A DNA stretch of 64,000 nucleotides from contig BCIM01000005.1 of the NCBI GenBank assembly GCA_039545315.1, positions 1,146,210-1,210,209 of the forward strand. The letters are read 5' to 3'. The position numbers and the translations under genes are program-made. The notes under the pieces were generated by a model. That model was not told the DNA's origin. It did not search any database and saw only the letters and a program-made list of their open reading frames with translations. Each line of letters starts with the position of its first letter. Within the stretch, counting starts at the first letter, position 1. Shown piece after piece: positions 43,387-55,545 of this stretch. The DNA comes from Kondoa malvinella. Lineage: Eukaryota; Basidiomycota; Agaricostilbomycetes; Agaricostilbales; Kondoaceae.

Positions 43387-46179
43387 TTAGAGCAACATGC
43401 CGGCGACTGTCAAAAAGGGATTAGTAAATGCGCTCATTTACCATCTCGATAACTCACTGGTAGCGGTTTGGCATGTACAGAGGAACCCGCATAAAAGGGC
43501 ACTAATGGCTGCTTTGCTAGATGGGAGCACGAATGTCAAGAACAGGACACTTTGAGTCAGGTGCGATCCAACTTACGCGATGATTGACTTTCGTCGAGGA
43601 CCCCTGTAACGATGCGTGAGCATTGAGAGCATAGGATCTGACTCTGACACTCACAAAGCAGAAAGGACACCGATCTGAATACCCAAGGAACCCCTGGAAA
43701 AAGAAAAAAGGTATCAACGCAATCTCTATACATGGAAAGATCCGAAACTTGCAGATTGGCGAAACCACAAAGAGCGTATGTGCTATAGCAGTGTCAGCCA
43801 TTCCCAAGAGCGAAGCACTTTTTGACTCACGCAATAGCAAATCCTCTTGGAGTCATCGTGTCCCGAAGACCCTGAAGTCGCTGATAGGCGACGAATTCGT
43901 TTGCGGTCAACTGCACAAAAGCATGAGCAAACAGGAAGGCCATGCATCGCGGTCCAGCTGACCTTTGTACCAAGCAGACCGGCAACAGTCAGAAGATCCG
44001 CATTGGGTACACCCATCAACCAAGCCTGCACGGATCATGAGCCAGCACTACTGAACAAGAAAGAAGACACACCAGAGGGTAGAAGAGGTAACTGAAGATC
44101 AAGTTTAAGGAAAGGGGACCATTGTTTGCATTAGCGGTGATGTTGAAGGATGTGCCTATGTAGTCCAACAGACCATCGATCGTGTACACCAGAGCCAAAA
44201 TTGTCAAGACATTGCACTAATTGCTGTGGTCAATGTGATCCAGATTATAACGAAAACAGATCTCACGAAAATGAGACCGGCTACTCGAAGACCGAAAGAT
44301 GCTCCGTTACTGAAGGCGTGGAGGACGTTGGCAGCATCTTGGCCCTCTCGAGTGACGACAATCTTGCCTTTGGTCATTGGCTCATCAGCTTCTGGCCATC
44401 TCAGTTTGCTGATGGCAATGGAGGCAGGAATAGACATGATGGCAGAGGTGACCAGGTAGATGGGATTCCTTTAGTAAAGACATGAGCGGATGCTCTTTGC
44501 CAGTGCATAAAAGGCTTGAGGCTTACATGCCGAATCCAATGTATGCACTACGAGTCTGTTTAGCAAGAAATATCCCGAGTCGAACAGCAGCGCTTACCCA
44601 AGCACAGATCCAGCGATGGTAGCAAAGCCGGAAGTAAGCATTTGATGGATTTCGGAGCCAGTCATGGTGTTTACGTAAGGCTTTACGAGACAGGCAGATT
44701 CACCCTGACCACTGTCATGCACATCAGTCAAAGGCACAACTGTAAAGAAGAGACTGGTAACAAACATAAAAGGCGTCGCTGTTACAACGACCGCTTCCGC
44801 ACCGGAAATATCCTGCCATGAAGTTGTCAGACAAGGGCAGATAATCAAAACCTGTAAAACATACTAGAAGCTTCAAGAAGACCCAACCGACTTTGCGGAT
44901 GATCCACTGAATGATGCCGGCATAGTAGCACATCTCGGCGAAGGCCACGAAGAAGATGATAGCGGGAAGAGTGGTAGCCTACCCAAGTGTTGTATTCAGT
45001 CTACAGAAGTAGGCGAGCGACATTGCGAGACATACAATGAACCAGAATCGGTCAAACACAATCTCATCGTCAAAGAAGAATGCCGCAGCTGGGTAAGCTT
45101 GAGACAAAAAGTCGGCGGCCAATGTAGCAATCCAGTTGAAAAGATCGTAACCGGCGCTGGTCTTCAGCACAAACAGAGCAATGATCTGTTGCAGCCCGAG
45201 ACCGACAATGATGGTGTGCCATTGAATCAGTCTCTTGTTGTTGGAAGACAGGTAAAGCACAGCTTGGAAGACGATGAGACCAAAGACTGATTGTGCTCTG
45301 GATCCGTAACTGGATCCTTCTGGCAGCGGGTTGCCGAAAGCAGAACCGATGACTAAAGCGAGCAAGCAGACGACACCGATAGCAAGCCGAATGGGGCGAG
45401 ATAGTTTGAAAAAGGGCTGTCGAGAAATACCATCAGTTCCCATTGTCGGCTACTGGCAAATATCGTCGTACCTGTGAGACACCGGTTGACCAGAAGCTGC
45501 CAATGGCATCGCCAATTGGTTTCGTGCTGACATAGCTCGAGATGACTAGGTTGCGATCAACTTTTGAGACGGCCTGCTACACAAGAAGACCTACTAAGGA
45601 GGATAAAGAACCAGGATAGAATGGATGCAACAACCCATGCTTTGAGACGAATATTTTTAGCCTGCACATGCTGCAAGATAAGGCAGAGACTTACGACTTC
45701 TCGCAGCGTCGACCAGGATGGAACAGATGAACCACCTGGTAGCACATCGTATCGGAGCTCGCTTAGTGAAAGGACTTCTAGAACTGACCCAAAAATGACG
45801 GCGATCATGAGTGCCTAAAAAATTCATGCGAATCAGCATTTTGTGCAGTGCAGGCGTAATTCCAACTGACATGGATTATAGGCCACTTGAATCTGTAGTA
45901 CATGCCTCTCCAGCCAGGCAATTGCTTCTTATCTTCATGCTGGCGGTCAATCAATTCGAGTTCTCTTGAGGTGAATACTTCTTCGCCGCGCTGATGGAAA
46001 AGAGGCAGTATGCCCTCGTCGGATATCTCAGAGCCAACAGGCCGACTTGGATCGAGCTTATCAACGACGCCGGGCTTCTCATCGGAGTCGTGATGATTCA
46101 GAGGACTCGGTTCATAACTTTCTTCGTCTGACACCTTGTTGGAGTGCGGCATGGACGGCTTGTTCATAGTGGAAGCCAT
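43387..46179 (-). CDS. Concentrative nucleoside transporter (CNT/SLC28 family)
   Basis: A sodium- or proton-coupled nucleoside importer in the plasma membrane. An acidic cytosolic N-terminus ([15 protein letters not shown]) precedes many membrane segments over about 14 short exons. Diagnostic blocks are [31 protein letters not shown] (the nucleoside and cation site), [38 protein letters not shown] and [19 protein letters not shown]. The C-terminus TATIAGMLL is normal for the family. The intron at 43693–43752 (60 bp) begins GCAAGT. It is required to join CGFANL to GSLGI. Part of this gene (44771–45475) is copied at 55546–56265. Start at 46179; an alternative ATG is at 46167. Confidence 0.93.
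44771..45475 (-). repeat. CNT segment that is duplicated at 55546–56265 (source copy)
   Basis: 705 bp inside the intact CNT gene, covering exons and introns. Both ends ignore exon borders. It matches the downstream copy base for base over about 540 bp, apart from a 15 bp insertion in that copy, and differs at six positions in the first 145 bp. Confidence 0.95.
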
Positions 46180-46618
46180 CCCTTTGCTTAGATCAATGGT
46201 GGTCTGGAGAAAGATAGATAGGGCCAGGGACAGCTTAGCACCTGGTGTCTCCGCAAATGCTTGCCGTGGTAGCACATGTCCTTGGCGACTTGAGCGCCTT
46301 ATCTTGATAAGCCTTACCGGCCTCTACGACAGACCGGCGGGCGAAGGTCCTTTGCCCCCTGTCACTTGTCTGACAGACTGCTCTGTCTAGGCACATGTAG
46401 GCCAATTTTGGCAGAATGTCTCGGACCAGATAAGGTTCAAGAGGTGAACAGGTGACAGGTAACAGGCAAAATACAGCAATGCATAAGGATCAGCAGTCAC
46501 AGCATTCAGGACGAGGAGGATCAAAGAGCAAACAGCTGCAGCATCATGGAATTCGTTCAAGGGATACAATATCTTGATACTTTGGCGCCAGACGGGCACC
46601 TCGACAAGACCTGTCCAG
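46180..46618. promoter_or_regulatory. Divergent promoter, CNT and HEM14
   Basis: 440 bp between the two start codons. No clear motif seen. Confidence 0.35.
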
Positions 46619-48208
46619 ATGCCTTTGCCTTCTTCATATACCATATTAGGCGGTGGTATATCAGGCCTAGCGTGCGCGTATCGCTTAGCCGTCGCTCTGC
46701 CCAGTACCCCAATTACTTTGATCGAAGCGAGTAATCGACTTGGAGGATGGTTGCAGTCTCACAAACAAGAAGGAGGTGTCATTTTCGAGTCTGGACCTAG
46801 GACGATGCGACCTAAAGGCGTTCCAGGCTGGTCTACTATCGCTTTGGTGAATTCTCTCTGTAAAGGCAAAAACATGCAAGAGCTCACCGTTTTGCGTTGC
46901 AGTAGATAGCAGAATTGGGTCTAGCAGATTCGCTGTTGACCGTACACAAGTCTCATGCATCAGCAAAGAATCGATTCGTGTATTATCCTGATCGACTGAA
47001 CAAGCTCCCTTCTTCTCTACTGTCCCTCTTGCCAGCTTTACGACAGCCAGCGTTACATGGCTTAGCCTCCGCAGTACTGAAGGAACCATTTCAGAAAGCA
47101 TGTACAGAAGCAGACGAAAGCGTCGACTCGTTCTTTCGCAGGCGGTTTGGACCACATATAGCAGAAAATATGGTCTCAGCTATGATCCGTGGGATCTATG
47201 CCGGAGATTCCAGGCAACTCTCGATACAAGCCATCTTCCCTTCGCTTTGGCAAATGGAAAAGAAACATGGCAGCGTAATCAAAGGCATGCTGTCGTCTTC
47301 GTCCAAAAACGTAGTAGAAGAAGCAAAGACGATAGAAAGCTTCAAGACACAACTTGCTCCTGGTCTGAGGAAAGAGCTGGAAGACTGCAGCGTCTGGGGT
47401 TTGAAAGGCGGGATGGGAGCACTTGCGCTTAAGCTGGAAGAGGAGCTCAAGCGCAGGCCGAACGTGGATATTCAGCTTGGAGCTCGTACCAGTGCTATTT
47501 CTTTTGCGCATAACTCGTATATACTACAAGTGAGGCATGTTCTAGTGCCTCTGTGATGTAGCGCTAATATCAAGATAGCTACCCGAAAGAAAGCACTCCA
47601 CCTCGCACCTTATTTCCTCTATACCCTCTTCATCCCTGTCTACACTACTACCTCTTCCAAATCTGACAGCAAATCCGGCCGTCTCAGTAGGCGTAGTAAA
47701 TCTCTCCTACCCATCACCCAATATCCTGCCTGTAACAGGTTTCGGCTACCTCATCCCTCGCTCTACGCCAGCCTCACAAAACCCACATAAAGCCCTCGGC
47801 GTAGTATTCGATTCAGATTCCATGCCTGGTCTACTAGACGCGCCAGACCAAACGAAATTATCCGTCTTGCTCGGAGGTCATCAATATACCCAGAACGATA
47901 TGCCGGATGAAGCGACTTTGGTGACACAAGCGATAGAGACCGTCGAACGGCATTTGAAAGTCAAGATGAAACCGAATTTGGCGGTGGCTCACCAGCAAAA
48001 GGATTGTATACCTCAATATGGAGTAGGGCATGTGGATCGAATGAAGGAATTGCATACTGCCTTGGAAGGGAAGGCAGTCAGTCTTATTGGAGCGAGTTAT
48101 GATGGTGTAGGAGTGAACGATTGTATCTGGTCAGGCTTACAGACGGCGGACAAGTTGGCGAAAGACGGTCAGGCAACCGGCTTAGAACGGATGAATGCAA
48201 TAGCATGA
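46619..48208 (+). CDS. HEM14: Protoporphyrinogen oxidase
   Basis: An FAD enzyme of the inner mitochondrial membrane that makes protoporphyrin IX in heme synthesis. Within ten residues of the start comes ILGGGISGLACAYRL, the dinucleotide-binding loop. ESGPRTMRP and LGLADSLL follow after an intron that ends at GATAG. Further blocks are RNRFVYYPDRLNKLP-like (seen as NRFVYYPDRLNKLP), SMIRGIYAGD-like (seen as SAMIRGIYAGDSRQLSIQ), WGLKGGMGALALKLEEEL and, near the end, SLIGASYDGVGVNDCIWSG. That is the closing FAD motif of the family. Three exons, complete. The start leaves almost no room for a presequence, as in some fungal Hem14 proteins. Its stop is 9 bp from the stop of the convergent p24 gene. 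Confidence 0.94.
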
Positions 48209-48217
48209 TGCCCCCAA

Positions 48218-49104
48218 CTAGTCTATAAGCTGCTTTCGCTTGAAACTAAAGCGGGCATAAGCTCAAGTATGAGCGATCGAAGGCTGCTGAACTTACTAGG
48301 CTCGCAAGAACAGCACCTGCCATAATCCAAGACAAACCAACGTTGCTGCCGTGAGAATGGAAAACCAGCGGACGCGCTGATTTGTTGATTCTGCCGCCCA
48401 GCACGATGGCTGAGCTGCAGTGATTCAAGCGACAATGCCAGGACTGACCGTTTGTGTCCCTCATGCGAGCTTCTCTTCGCTTCAAATAATTGAGCTCATC
48501 CACAATCTCTTTCACTACGCCCTCTAGCTTCCTCATCTCTACTTCCAGGCCAGAGAGTGATTCTGTTGACCCAGCGCGATGCTCAGTATGAATTGCTCTC
48601 TATAAACAAGAACGTGAACTGACCTTGTTTCGCTATCGCGTTGTAGTCCACGGCCTCTGAGCCTACATCAATATCCAAGTCGATAGCTCGTTTGTAGCGT
48701 GGTGCTTGAGCAGCCGAGATTTCTGCATTGCAGAAATGAGCAAAGAAGCTGACATGACACTCTGTCCCAGACTTACTGTTATCCAGGTGGTTTCTGAAGC
48801 AGACACCTAGGTCTGCATCTGCGTGTGTAGTGATGGCAATCCTAGTCTCGCCCATGACGTTTCTCTTTGTCTGGTAAATGTTGCGATGGTTTGACCCGTC
48901 AATAATTTCCATGTCTACCCTTTGATTGCCTAATCCACCCTTCTCTACGTTGGCAGTGATCACGACCAGCGTGTCGGCCATGGCATAATTCCAAATGCAC
49001 TTTAGAGCAGGAGAAGTCGACGCTTGAACATCGAACTTCACGGCTTGAACGAGATTCCAGGTGCAGGCCAGCAATACCAGGGCTAAAGAATGCAGTAATA
49101 GCAT
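48218..49104 (-). CDS. p24 (emp24/gp25L) family cargo receptor
   Basis: A type I membrane protein of COPI/COPII vesicles. A signal peptide (MLLLHSLALVLLACTWNLVQA) is followed by a GOLD domain with the paired cysteines (ALKCIWNYAM and DLGVCFRNHLDN). A coiled coil (MRKLEGVVKEIVDELNYLKR) leads to STNQRVRWFSILTAATLVCL, the membrane segment, and then QVLFLRAYFKRKQLID. The tail combines the aromatic COPII-type signal (YF) with basic COPI-type residues. The last intron begins GTAAGT right after the apparent TAG, so the tail is only seen once spliced. About five exons. It shares a 198 bp promoter with REV7. Confidence 0.93.
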
Positions 49105-49302
49105 CTTGAGTGTCGTTACAAGAGGTCGTTATAGCCAATTCGAGCGCGTGGTCGCATTGAAGTAACCAACTCACGACCACGCGACAGCTCGAGAGACACA
49201 GAGAAAGCGAGAGAGATGGCAGAGAAAGGAATGAACTTTAATGGTCAGACATCTCTGGCTGTTGCCTGAGACTTCACTCAGTGCCGGGATCTCTTAGAAA
49301 TT
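49105..49302. promoter_or_regulatory. Short shared promoter, p24 and REV7
   Basis: 198 bp between divergent starts. It contains a GA-rich run on the plus strand (about 49180–49220). Confidence 0.45.
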
Positions 49303-50437
49303 ATGCAAGTCCTGCAAGAGTTCCGTGGGCTCTCTCTGTCCCTCTGCTGTTTCCCTAGCCTCTCTTACTCTCTTCTGTAAGCTTCATAGTGGAAGTAGCG
49401 ATCCACAACATTCTCTATCTTCGTGCTGTCTACCCACCGGGTCAGTCTCATTTCAGGTACTTGTCTCCGGTGTCTCATGCTCTGTTCAGATCTCTTTGAG
49501 AAGTTCAAGAAGTACAATGTACCCGTTTACAAAGCTCGACATCCACAGCTTAGCTCCTACGTTGCTGAAGTGGTCAGATCGGCCATGGAGAATGTTGTCA
49601 AGGTCTGCCTCTTACCCAATTGCATTGATCTGCAGAGCTGATATATAGCACAGGGACTAGTGAAAAAGCTACTTGTGGTCATCAAAGATGCAACGACGGA
49701 TGAACCGCTCGAACATTTCGTCTTTTCCCTGCTCTGGGTGAAACCGTTGGCGTTCTTTGAGAATGAAGCAGCTGTCAAAAGGTCTTCCATTACCTCTATT
49801 TTAGTGGCAGGGCTGATGGAAAGTGCCTGATGGACAGCTTCGAGAGCGGCATGTCAAGAGCGGACGCCGAATTAATGTTGCGGTCTTTTCTGCTTAAAAT
49901 GTCAAATGTCGATGCGCAGCTCGGCAATCTGACAGAAGGTCTTTTTCCTTCCATTGCCATATACAGACAGTGCTGACCTTGGGTAGATCTGACATTCTCG
50001 GTGGTGATCGAATTGCTCGATGATGTGAACATGCCCCATCAACCCCTCGTATGCCTTCCCCGTTCCGCTGTGGCGATATTCATTGCTATTCAGGATGAGC
50101 CCATTCCTTGGCTGCCTGCATCGATTGAGGAAGAACGTGTCAACGATGAGATGTACAAGAACTCCCGCTTGCAGTAGGCTCTTTGCCAATGCTTTCCAAG
50201 GTTAGCTGATTTCTCTACAGTGCTCTGAAATGGACGCAATTCGGTATACTAGATGTAAGAGAGTGTGCCCCTGCTAGATCTCCAATTGACGCGTGGCAGC
50301 TGTCACTCCAAGTCGAGGAATCGCCGGGAAAGATTCGAAAGGCTCTACAAGAAGGAGAGATGCTCTCTTCCAATGACATTGACACAGACGCACAGAGGTA
50401 CACTACTGCAGAAAAGGGCAAAGGCAAAGGGACGTGA
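49303..50437 (+). CDS. REV7: HORMA-domain protein Rev7/MAD2L2
   Basis: The accessory subunit of DNA polymerase zeta for translesion synthesis. Exons join to give QEFLEVAIHNILYLRAVYPP, then DLFEKFKKYNVPVYKARHPQ. The latter is the diagnostic Rev7 sequence (KYNVPV and HPxL). LSSYVAEVVRSAMENVVKG and KKLLVVIKDATTDEPLEHFV follow, then the second half of the HORMA fold, DLTFSVVIELLDDV. The C-terminal safety-belt region has DEPIPWLPA and WQLSLQVEES. It ends TAEKGKGKGT at 50437. The short first exon (49303–49319) and its GTGGGC donor are the weakest part of the model. Confidence 0.85.
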
Positions 50438-50573
50438 TTTCTCCGGCACTTCTTGTAATTTGACAACCAACACCGTTGTAGCCTCATGTCGTTCCGTGCT
50501 ACGGCCAGTCTATCGACCGTGCAGAAGTCTACTTGGTTTTCCAACATTAAGAAACTGCCGTTAACCAGCAAGC

Positions 50574-51149
50574 ATGGCAACAAAGATTTTTACAAAGGTG
50601 CCCTCAAGGCGTTCAATTGACCCTGTGCAGCAGCTGAGCGAAGAACAAACTCGCACAGGAACGGGATCTTTACCTGGTCTAGGCAAGAAGAGGCAGGGAA
50701 GACACAGTCCTCGCTCGAAAGCACCTTATATCCTCATGGACGAACGAATGCGAACGTTCGTTACGCCAACAAGCCAGGCCAACCCAGATGTAGGCAATTC
50801 CCGTTCAGTCATCACTCCAGCTGACTCCTTTGCGCAGCTACGAGCATACGTATCAAGAGCTGTCGATCCAGGTCACCCGAAACATTGGCCTTTCGCGGAC
50901 ACGAAACCCGAAGAGCATCGCGTGATTAGACCGATGAAGGAACGCTCTATCTACAGTGAGAATGGCTTTGATGGGTATTACTACTTGCAACTGGCCAGAG
51001 GGAGAGAAAAGGGATCGATCATCAACCCTACTGAACCGACTCCGTGCGTACTACTGTACACTCGAGGAGCTATCACTGACGCCAGGAGTAGGAGCCTGCT
51101 ACCAGATGCGATATCGAAATATCTTCCTGGACCTAACAAATCAAATTGA
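50574..51149 (+). CDS. Unrecognised single-exon protein, 191 aa
   Basis: An uninterrupted frame starting MATKIFTKVPSRRS, 137 bp after the REV7 stop. The first 60 residues are basic and disordered. The rest has conserved-looking aromatic patches (HPKHWPFADTKPEEHR, NGFDGYYYLQLARGREKG, CVLLYTRGAITDARSR). Composition is normal for a protein and the start context is reasonable, but I recognise no domain. It could be a lineage-specific gene. Confidence 0.5.
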   Translation: MATKIFTKVPSRRSIDPVQQLSEEQTRTGTGSLPGLGKKRQGRHSPRSKAPYILMDERMRTFVTPTSQANPDVGNSRSVITPADSFAQLRAYVSRAVDPGHPKHWPFADTKPEEHRVIRPMKERSIYSENGFDGYYYLQLARGREKGSIINPTEPTPCVLLYTRGAITDARSRSLLPDAISKYLPGPNKSN

Positions 51150-51957
51150 CCATGCTAAATGACCCATGGCTCCATGTGTAGAAATCGTCGCTACCGCGCT
51201 ACGGTACGGGTCAGGCTCATTTGACAGCAGTAGAATGCTGATGATGCTGCCAGACGTATGCTGTATAATAGAAGAACATTGCAGGGTACCGCTTCATGTC
51301 CTGTGTCCGAGAGATCGGCATTGCGCCGCGTCTTCACACGCATTTCTGTACCACCCTTGGTCAAAAGCAGCAACATCATCAATGCAGGTGTAATATTACG
51401 ACCTCGATCGCAAGTCTGGAACGTCAAAGACTGAGCGGACTTGCATTCTGGAGCTACCCTTGACTCCATCCTGGACAATCTGCCTTTATACATGAGACAG
51501 GCTGTATCGGCTTTGCTTGCTATTGCAAGAGCCAGCTATCCAGCAATGGTGGCTCGTATCTGCTCACATTTTCTTTACTCTTTCGCGTTCGAAACCATTA
51601 TGATAATCGTTCATCTTGCCGGGCATCTCTCTGATTTCCTCCGCTTGAGAATGCTGCTTGGACTTCCAAGGCTGCAACCTCATCTATCACCGTTTCAAGG
51701 CATCCCAGTAGTGTATTAGATCTGTGCTCTACCTCCACTACAGCAAATGCATTTATTCGCATATGGTAATTCTGGCAACTGCACCATCACCGATAGCCCA
51801 TCCGCTGCTGGGTGGAGCGCTAGATGCAGCTGTGCCTAGCTGACCTCTGAGCTTTGCTTCTCTGTAAAACTCTACTCTACTCGGGCATCCTTTTCATCTT
51901 TCCCGGAGTGCGTTGTCTGGACAGCATTGCATTAACACGGGGCTGAACCTTTAGAGT
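51150..51957. other. Gap downstream of the 191 aa gene
   Basis: Short overlapping frames on both strands, none convincing. Confidence 0.4.
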
Positions 51958-52494
51958 TTAGGAATAGCCGCCCTTTATGGGGTCATTGCGATAAACAGTG
52001 CCTGAGAGAATCCGAATGCGGATTTTATTGAGAGATTTAGACTTCACGCTAGAGCTGCGTGCAATATATTTGTACAAAGAAGGAGCGAGCCCATCCACTC
52101 GAAGATAAATCGCGCCACTATTTTTTCCCACCTCGTTGTCAAGGCAAAACACTCGACTCATTTTCAGTTGCACTTTGACGAAGTTGCCTACTTCGACTAG
52201 AGAGTACTGAATACTTTCAGAGACAGCGACAAAGAACCTCAACACCGTATCGGCTGCCGGGATTGACAACAAAAGGCAAAGTGCAAGAAAAGGCTGGTTT
52301 GAAAGCTCGATCTGGGGATTCTGTGTCGTCGTGCCCGCCGAGCCTCTTGCGCCTGTCGAGCCATCTTTCGACGTCGATTCCTTTCCAAGACGCAGCCAGC
52401 CAGGTGCTTTTTGCTTTGCGACCTCCAAGTTGACTCTGTCAAATAAGCAGCTTAACTCATCGACCGCGCGATTGCTTGCCAGCACCTCCCCCAC
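51958..52494 (-). CDS. Hypothetical protein, start unresolved
   Basis: An open frame of about 178 codons whose N-terminal part looks helical and real (ASNRAVDELSCLFDRVNLEV, AKQKAPGWLRLGKEST). A hydrophobic segment (PFLALCLLLSIPAADTVLRF) and a basic C-terminus follow. There is no ATG at the start of the frame, so a 5' exon must lie upstream, perhaps around the ATG at 52600. I could not find a joint that keeps frame. No family recognised. Confidence 0.35.
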   Translation of the reverse strand: MGEVLASNRAVDELSCLFDRVNLEVAKQKAPGWLRLGKESTSKDGSTGARGSAGTTTQNPQIELSNQPFLALCLLLSIPAADTVLRFFVAVSESIQYSLVEVGNFVKVQLKMSRVFCLDNEVGKNSGAIYLRVDGLAPSLYKYIARSSSVKSKSLNKIRIRILSGTVYRNDPIKGGYS

Positions 52495-52636
52495 GAGCAG
52501 CCTATTACTGTCTTCAAGTGATCAAGACGGCGTCTTCCTGCAGGCACTGCTGCCACCGCGTTTCGCAACTTCCTGCATCTTCGCTTGATTCAACAAAAGC
52601 GACACCATAGAATAGCAACACGCAGGCGTCCAGTCC

Positions 52637-55312
52637 ATGGCTTCCTCTCGTCTGCATGCTGTGTCAGTTGGTCTGAACATTCATTCTGTGCGACCAAGCA
52701 CGCCGGCAATGGATTCGGACCACACTTCAGATTCTGAAAGTGAAGACGCTATCATGCCTGTTCCAGCCTCTTTGCCAGCATCAGGAGGCGGCATTACATT
52801 CATATCGCCCTTCGAAACTTTCAACAACAGCACAGCTGGCAATGTCACGATCCCGTCAGCGCAAATCTCAAGTCAGACAACGCCTCGAACTTTTCAGAAT
52901 CCTGCCTTTCACACCACCATCAACAACAACAGCTCAGCTGAACTAGCTAATCTGCACGGCCCACGACGCGGCTCGCATATCAACCTATCGGTACGCGATG
53001 AGTTGGAACAGGGAGACAGACGTCGGAATTCTGTCGATGCGGCCGTCCTCCAAGAGTTTGCACCGAGCAACGGCACTTATCAGAGGCGACCTAGCAAGCG
53101 GATGAGGCAAGAACAGTCTTTCTTCCCCGCATCATCTCAACATGACATCGGCCCGAAATGGCCTAAGGCCTCCTCCAGCGCAGTGCGTGCGCCTGACAAC
53201 GACTCTTCTGCGTGTCCAGAAACTTTGTGAGAATTAGCCTCACCCGACTAAGCGAATTAGAGACACTGACCTCTCTTGTTGGTTTCAGATTCGCTGATCA
53301 CCTGACGGCAATCCTCCGACATGCTTTGTCTCTCTGTTCCGGTCAAGGCGAGACTATGCTCGACCTCTTCTTAAGAGGCGATGCGCAAGGCATTGGTTCG
53401 CCCAATTTTGACGGCTTTGATGATTCGCCGCGCTCCTCCATCTCAGCTACTTCTCCACCAAATACAGCTACTAGCTCGCACTTTCCTCAGCGCGTCAACC
53501 GTGTGCCATCTATACCAAACATGTTGTCGCCTCTTAGAAGAATGCAGCTGATTGAGCAAATGCAAGAGTGGAGCTTCGACGCGTTGAGCCTAGAGGCGGA
53601 CGAGCTGTGGGAATGCGCCAGCATCATGTTTGAGTGCGTGATGCGGATGGAAGGAGTCGATACTGGCATCTCCCTTGGTAGGCTGTTTTTCATGTCTTAC
53701 ATGCTACCAATTTGACAGTCTGGTTTAGAGCAAATGCGGTCGTTGTTGTTGGCACTTCGATCAGCCTACCACGCAAGGAATGGCTACCACAATTTTGCAC
53801 ACGCGACAGACGTACTTCAAGCTACCTACACTTTCCTCGTCGCGCTAGAAATCGCTCCACCGCTAAATTCAATCTACTCGTCCCGCGTCCCCCAGTCACA
53901 AGAGAGGTGGCAACGACCAGAACACGTCATGCGTTCTTGCGCTATCGGTCAGATACTTCGACCCATGGACGTCTTTGCTCTCATGATTGCCGCTATCGGA
54001 CATGACGTTGGTCATCCTGGTCTCAGCAACGCATACATGGTCAATGCTCGAACGCCGGTGGCTCAAGTATACGGCGACAAGTCGGTCTTAGAAAACTTTC
54101 ACACAGTCACTCTCATTCAGATGCTCCGCAAGCACGGTCTCGGACATCTGTTTGGTCCATCTACTCGAGCACCATCTGCGCACGACCCAGAATGTCGCAA
54201 AGTACTGTTTGCGTCCATTCTCGCTACAGATATGGGTCGACACTTCCCTTTCGTGTCCAAGCTTCAGGATTTAGGTCGTCAATCTTCGGGTACGATCGCC
54301 AGGCCGGACAATGTTGAAGAAGTCAGGTTACTGTTGTGTTCTGGATTGATGAAGTGTGCGGACATAAGTAACCCTGTATGTCGCTCTCTGTTGTTGCTCT
54401 AATAGCATACTGATTCCTGTTGACAGTCGCGACCGCATGCTGTGGCCAAGCATTGGTCTACGGCATTGCTAGAAGAATGGACAGTCCAGGCCAAGATTGA
54501 GGAAGAATTCAAGCTGCCAGTTTCGGTCATGATCCTCAATTCCTCAGAAGCCAAGGCACAAGCGAAAAGTCAAGTGGGCTTCATCAACCTGTTTACACAA
54601 CCGCTGTTCGATGCAATAGCTGGATGTCTTCCGGGTAAGTGACATGCTTTGAAATTTCATTTTCACAGTCTGACCAGGCTTGTCAGAGCTTCAAACCTTT
54701 TCCACACGCTGTCGCGAAGGTAGACGGATATGGGAAGCCATCATCGTTCAGCCGGACGAAGCCTTTGTTCCAGCTCCAGCTTCTCCGTCGACTCGGATCG
54801 TCTCACCCAACGCTACGCCTCGCGCCGTCTTCAGCGAGCGCATGTGGTCGGCCAATGATGCCGTCGGCGATAATCTGTCGCCTCGCACTTACCGTCGCCG
54901 TCCGCCTCCGCAGCCTTTGTCTTTTACGTCCGATTCTGGAGGATCAGCCGACTCGATCGCGACTTCAGCGTCTTCACCCAGTCTCCTCTCACCCTGCTTC
55001 AACGGCAGTGCCCGTTTTCCTTCTTTCTCGTCTTCGGTCTCCTCTACCGGCTCGTTCGGTAGCCCACTAGTGCATTACACATCATGCACCGGCAAGTGCG
55101 GTGACTTCACAGCACAGTGTGTACCATGCCTCAAGAGGGAGAGAGGCGATGTAGGAGCACCCCGGAGAGAATCGCTAACGCTCGGGAATGCCGACAAGCG
55201 ACTCTTGCAAATGCCTGGCATGATCTGCGGCACACCAATCATTGTTGAGGATGATGCTTTTGGCAACGACATCTGGCCTCCGCATCCATTCTATCCGACA
55301 GCTTTGGCCTGA
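52637..55312 (+). CDS. Class I 3',5'-cyclic nucleotide phosphodiesterase
   Basis: It hydrolyses cAMP and so damps PKA signalling; it is the equivalent of yeast Pde2. The N-terminal 190 residues are Ser/Asn/Thr-rich and probably regulatory. The catalytic domain shows HNFAHATDVLQATY (HNxxHAxDV), AAIGHDVGHPGLSNAY (HDxxH metal site), ENFHTVTLIQML and LMKCADISNP (metal Asp). After an intron come SRPHAVAKHWSTALLEEW and QVGFINLFTQPLFDAI, the substrate-pocket region. The C-terminal 190 residues are Pro/Ser-rich. Five or six introns, all in frame. It appears intact. The copied CNT fragment lies 230 bp past its stop. Confidence 0.94.
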
Positions 55313-55406
55313 CCTGTCCGATCTAGAAACTCTTTACCAAAAGAACGGAATGTGTAAACGGTGCTTGGTATGGGCATGTACAAAAGGATGCATATTGTTA
55401 GTAGTG

Positions 55407-55453
55407 TGTAAAGTTGTATTGTCTAGCCATGTTGTATCATCAGACTGAGCTTA
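55407..55453 (+). repeat. Left flanking direct repeat of the CNT fragment
   Basis: 47 bp, matching 56272–56318 at about 37 positions in the same orientation. Confidence 0.6.
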
Positions 55454-55545
55454 ACAGCATCAACAATAACGGTCTCGCATCCACTGATGTCCTGAAGGGT
55501 TGTTCACCTTGTAGTCATAAAGTGTCGGACGAAAAAACAACACTA

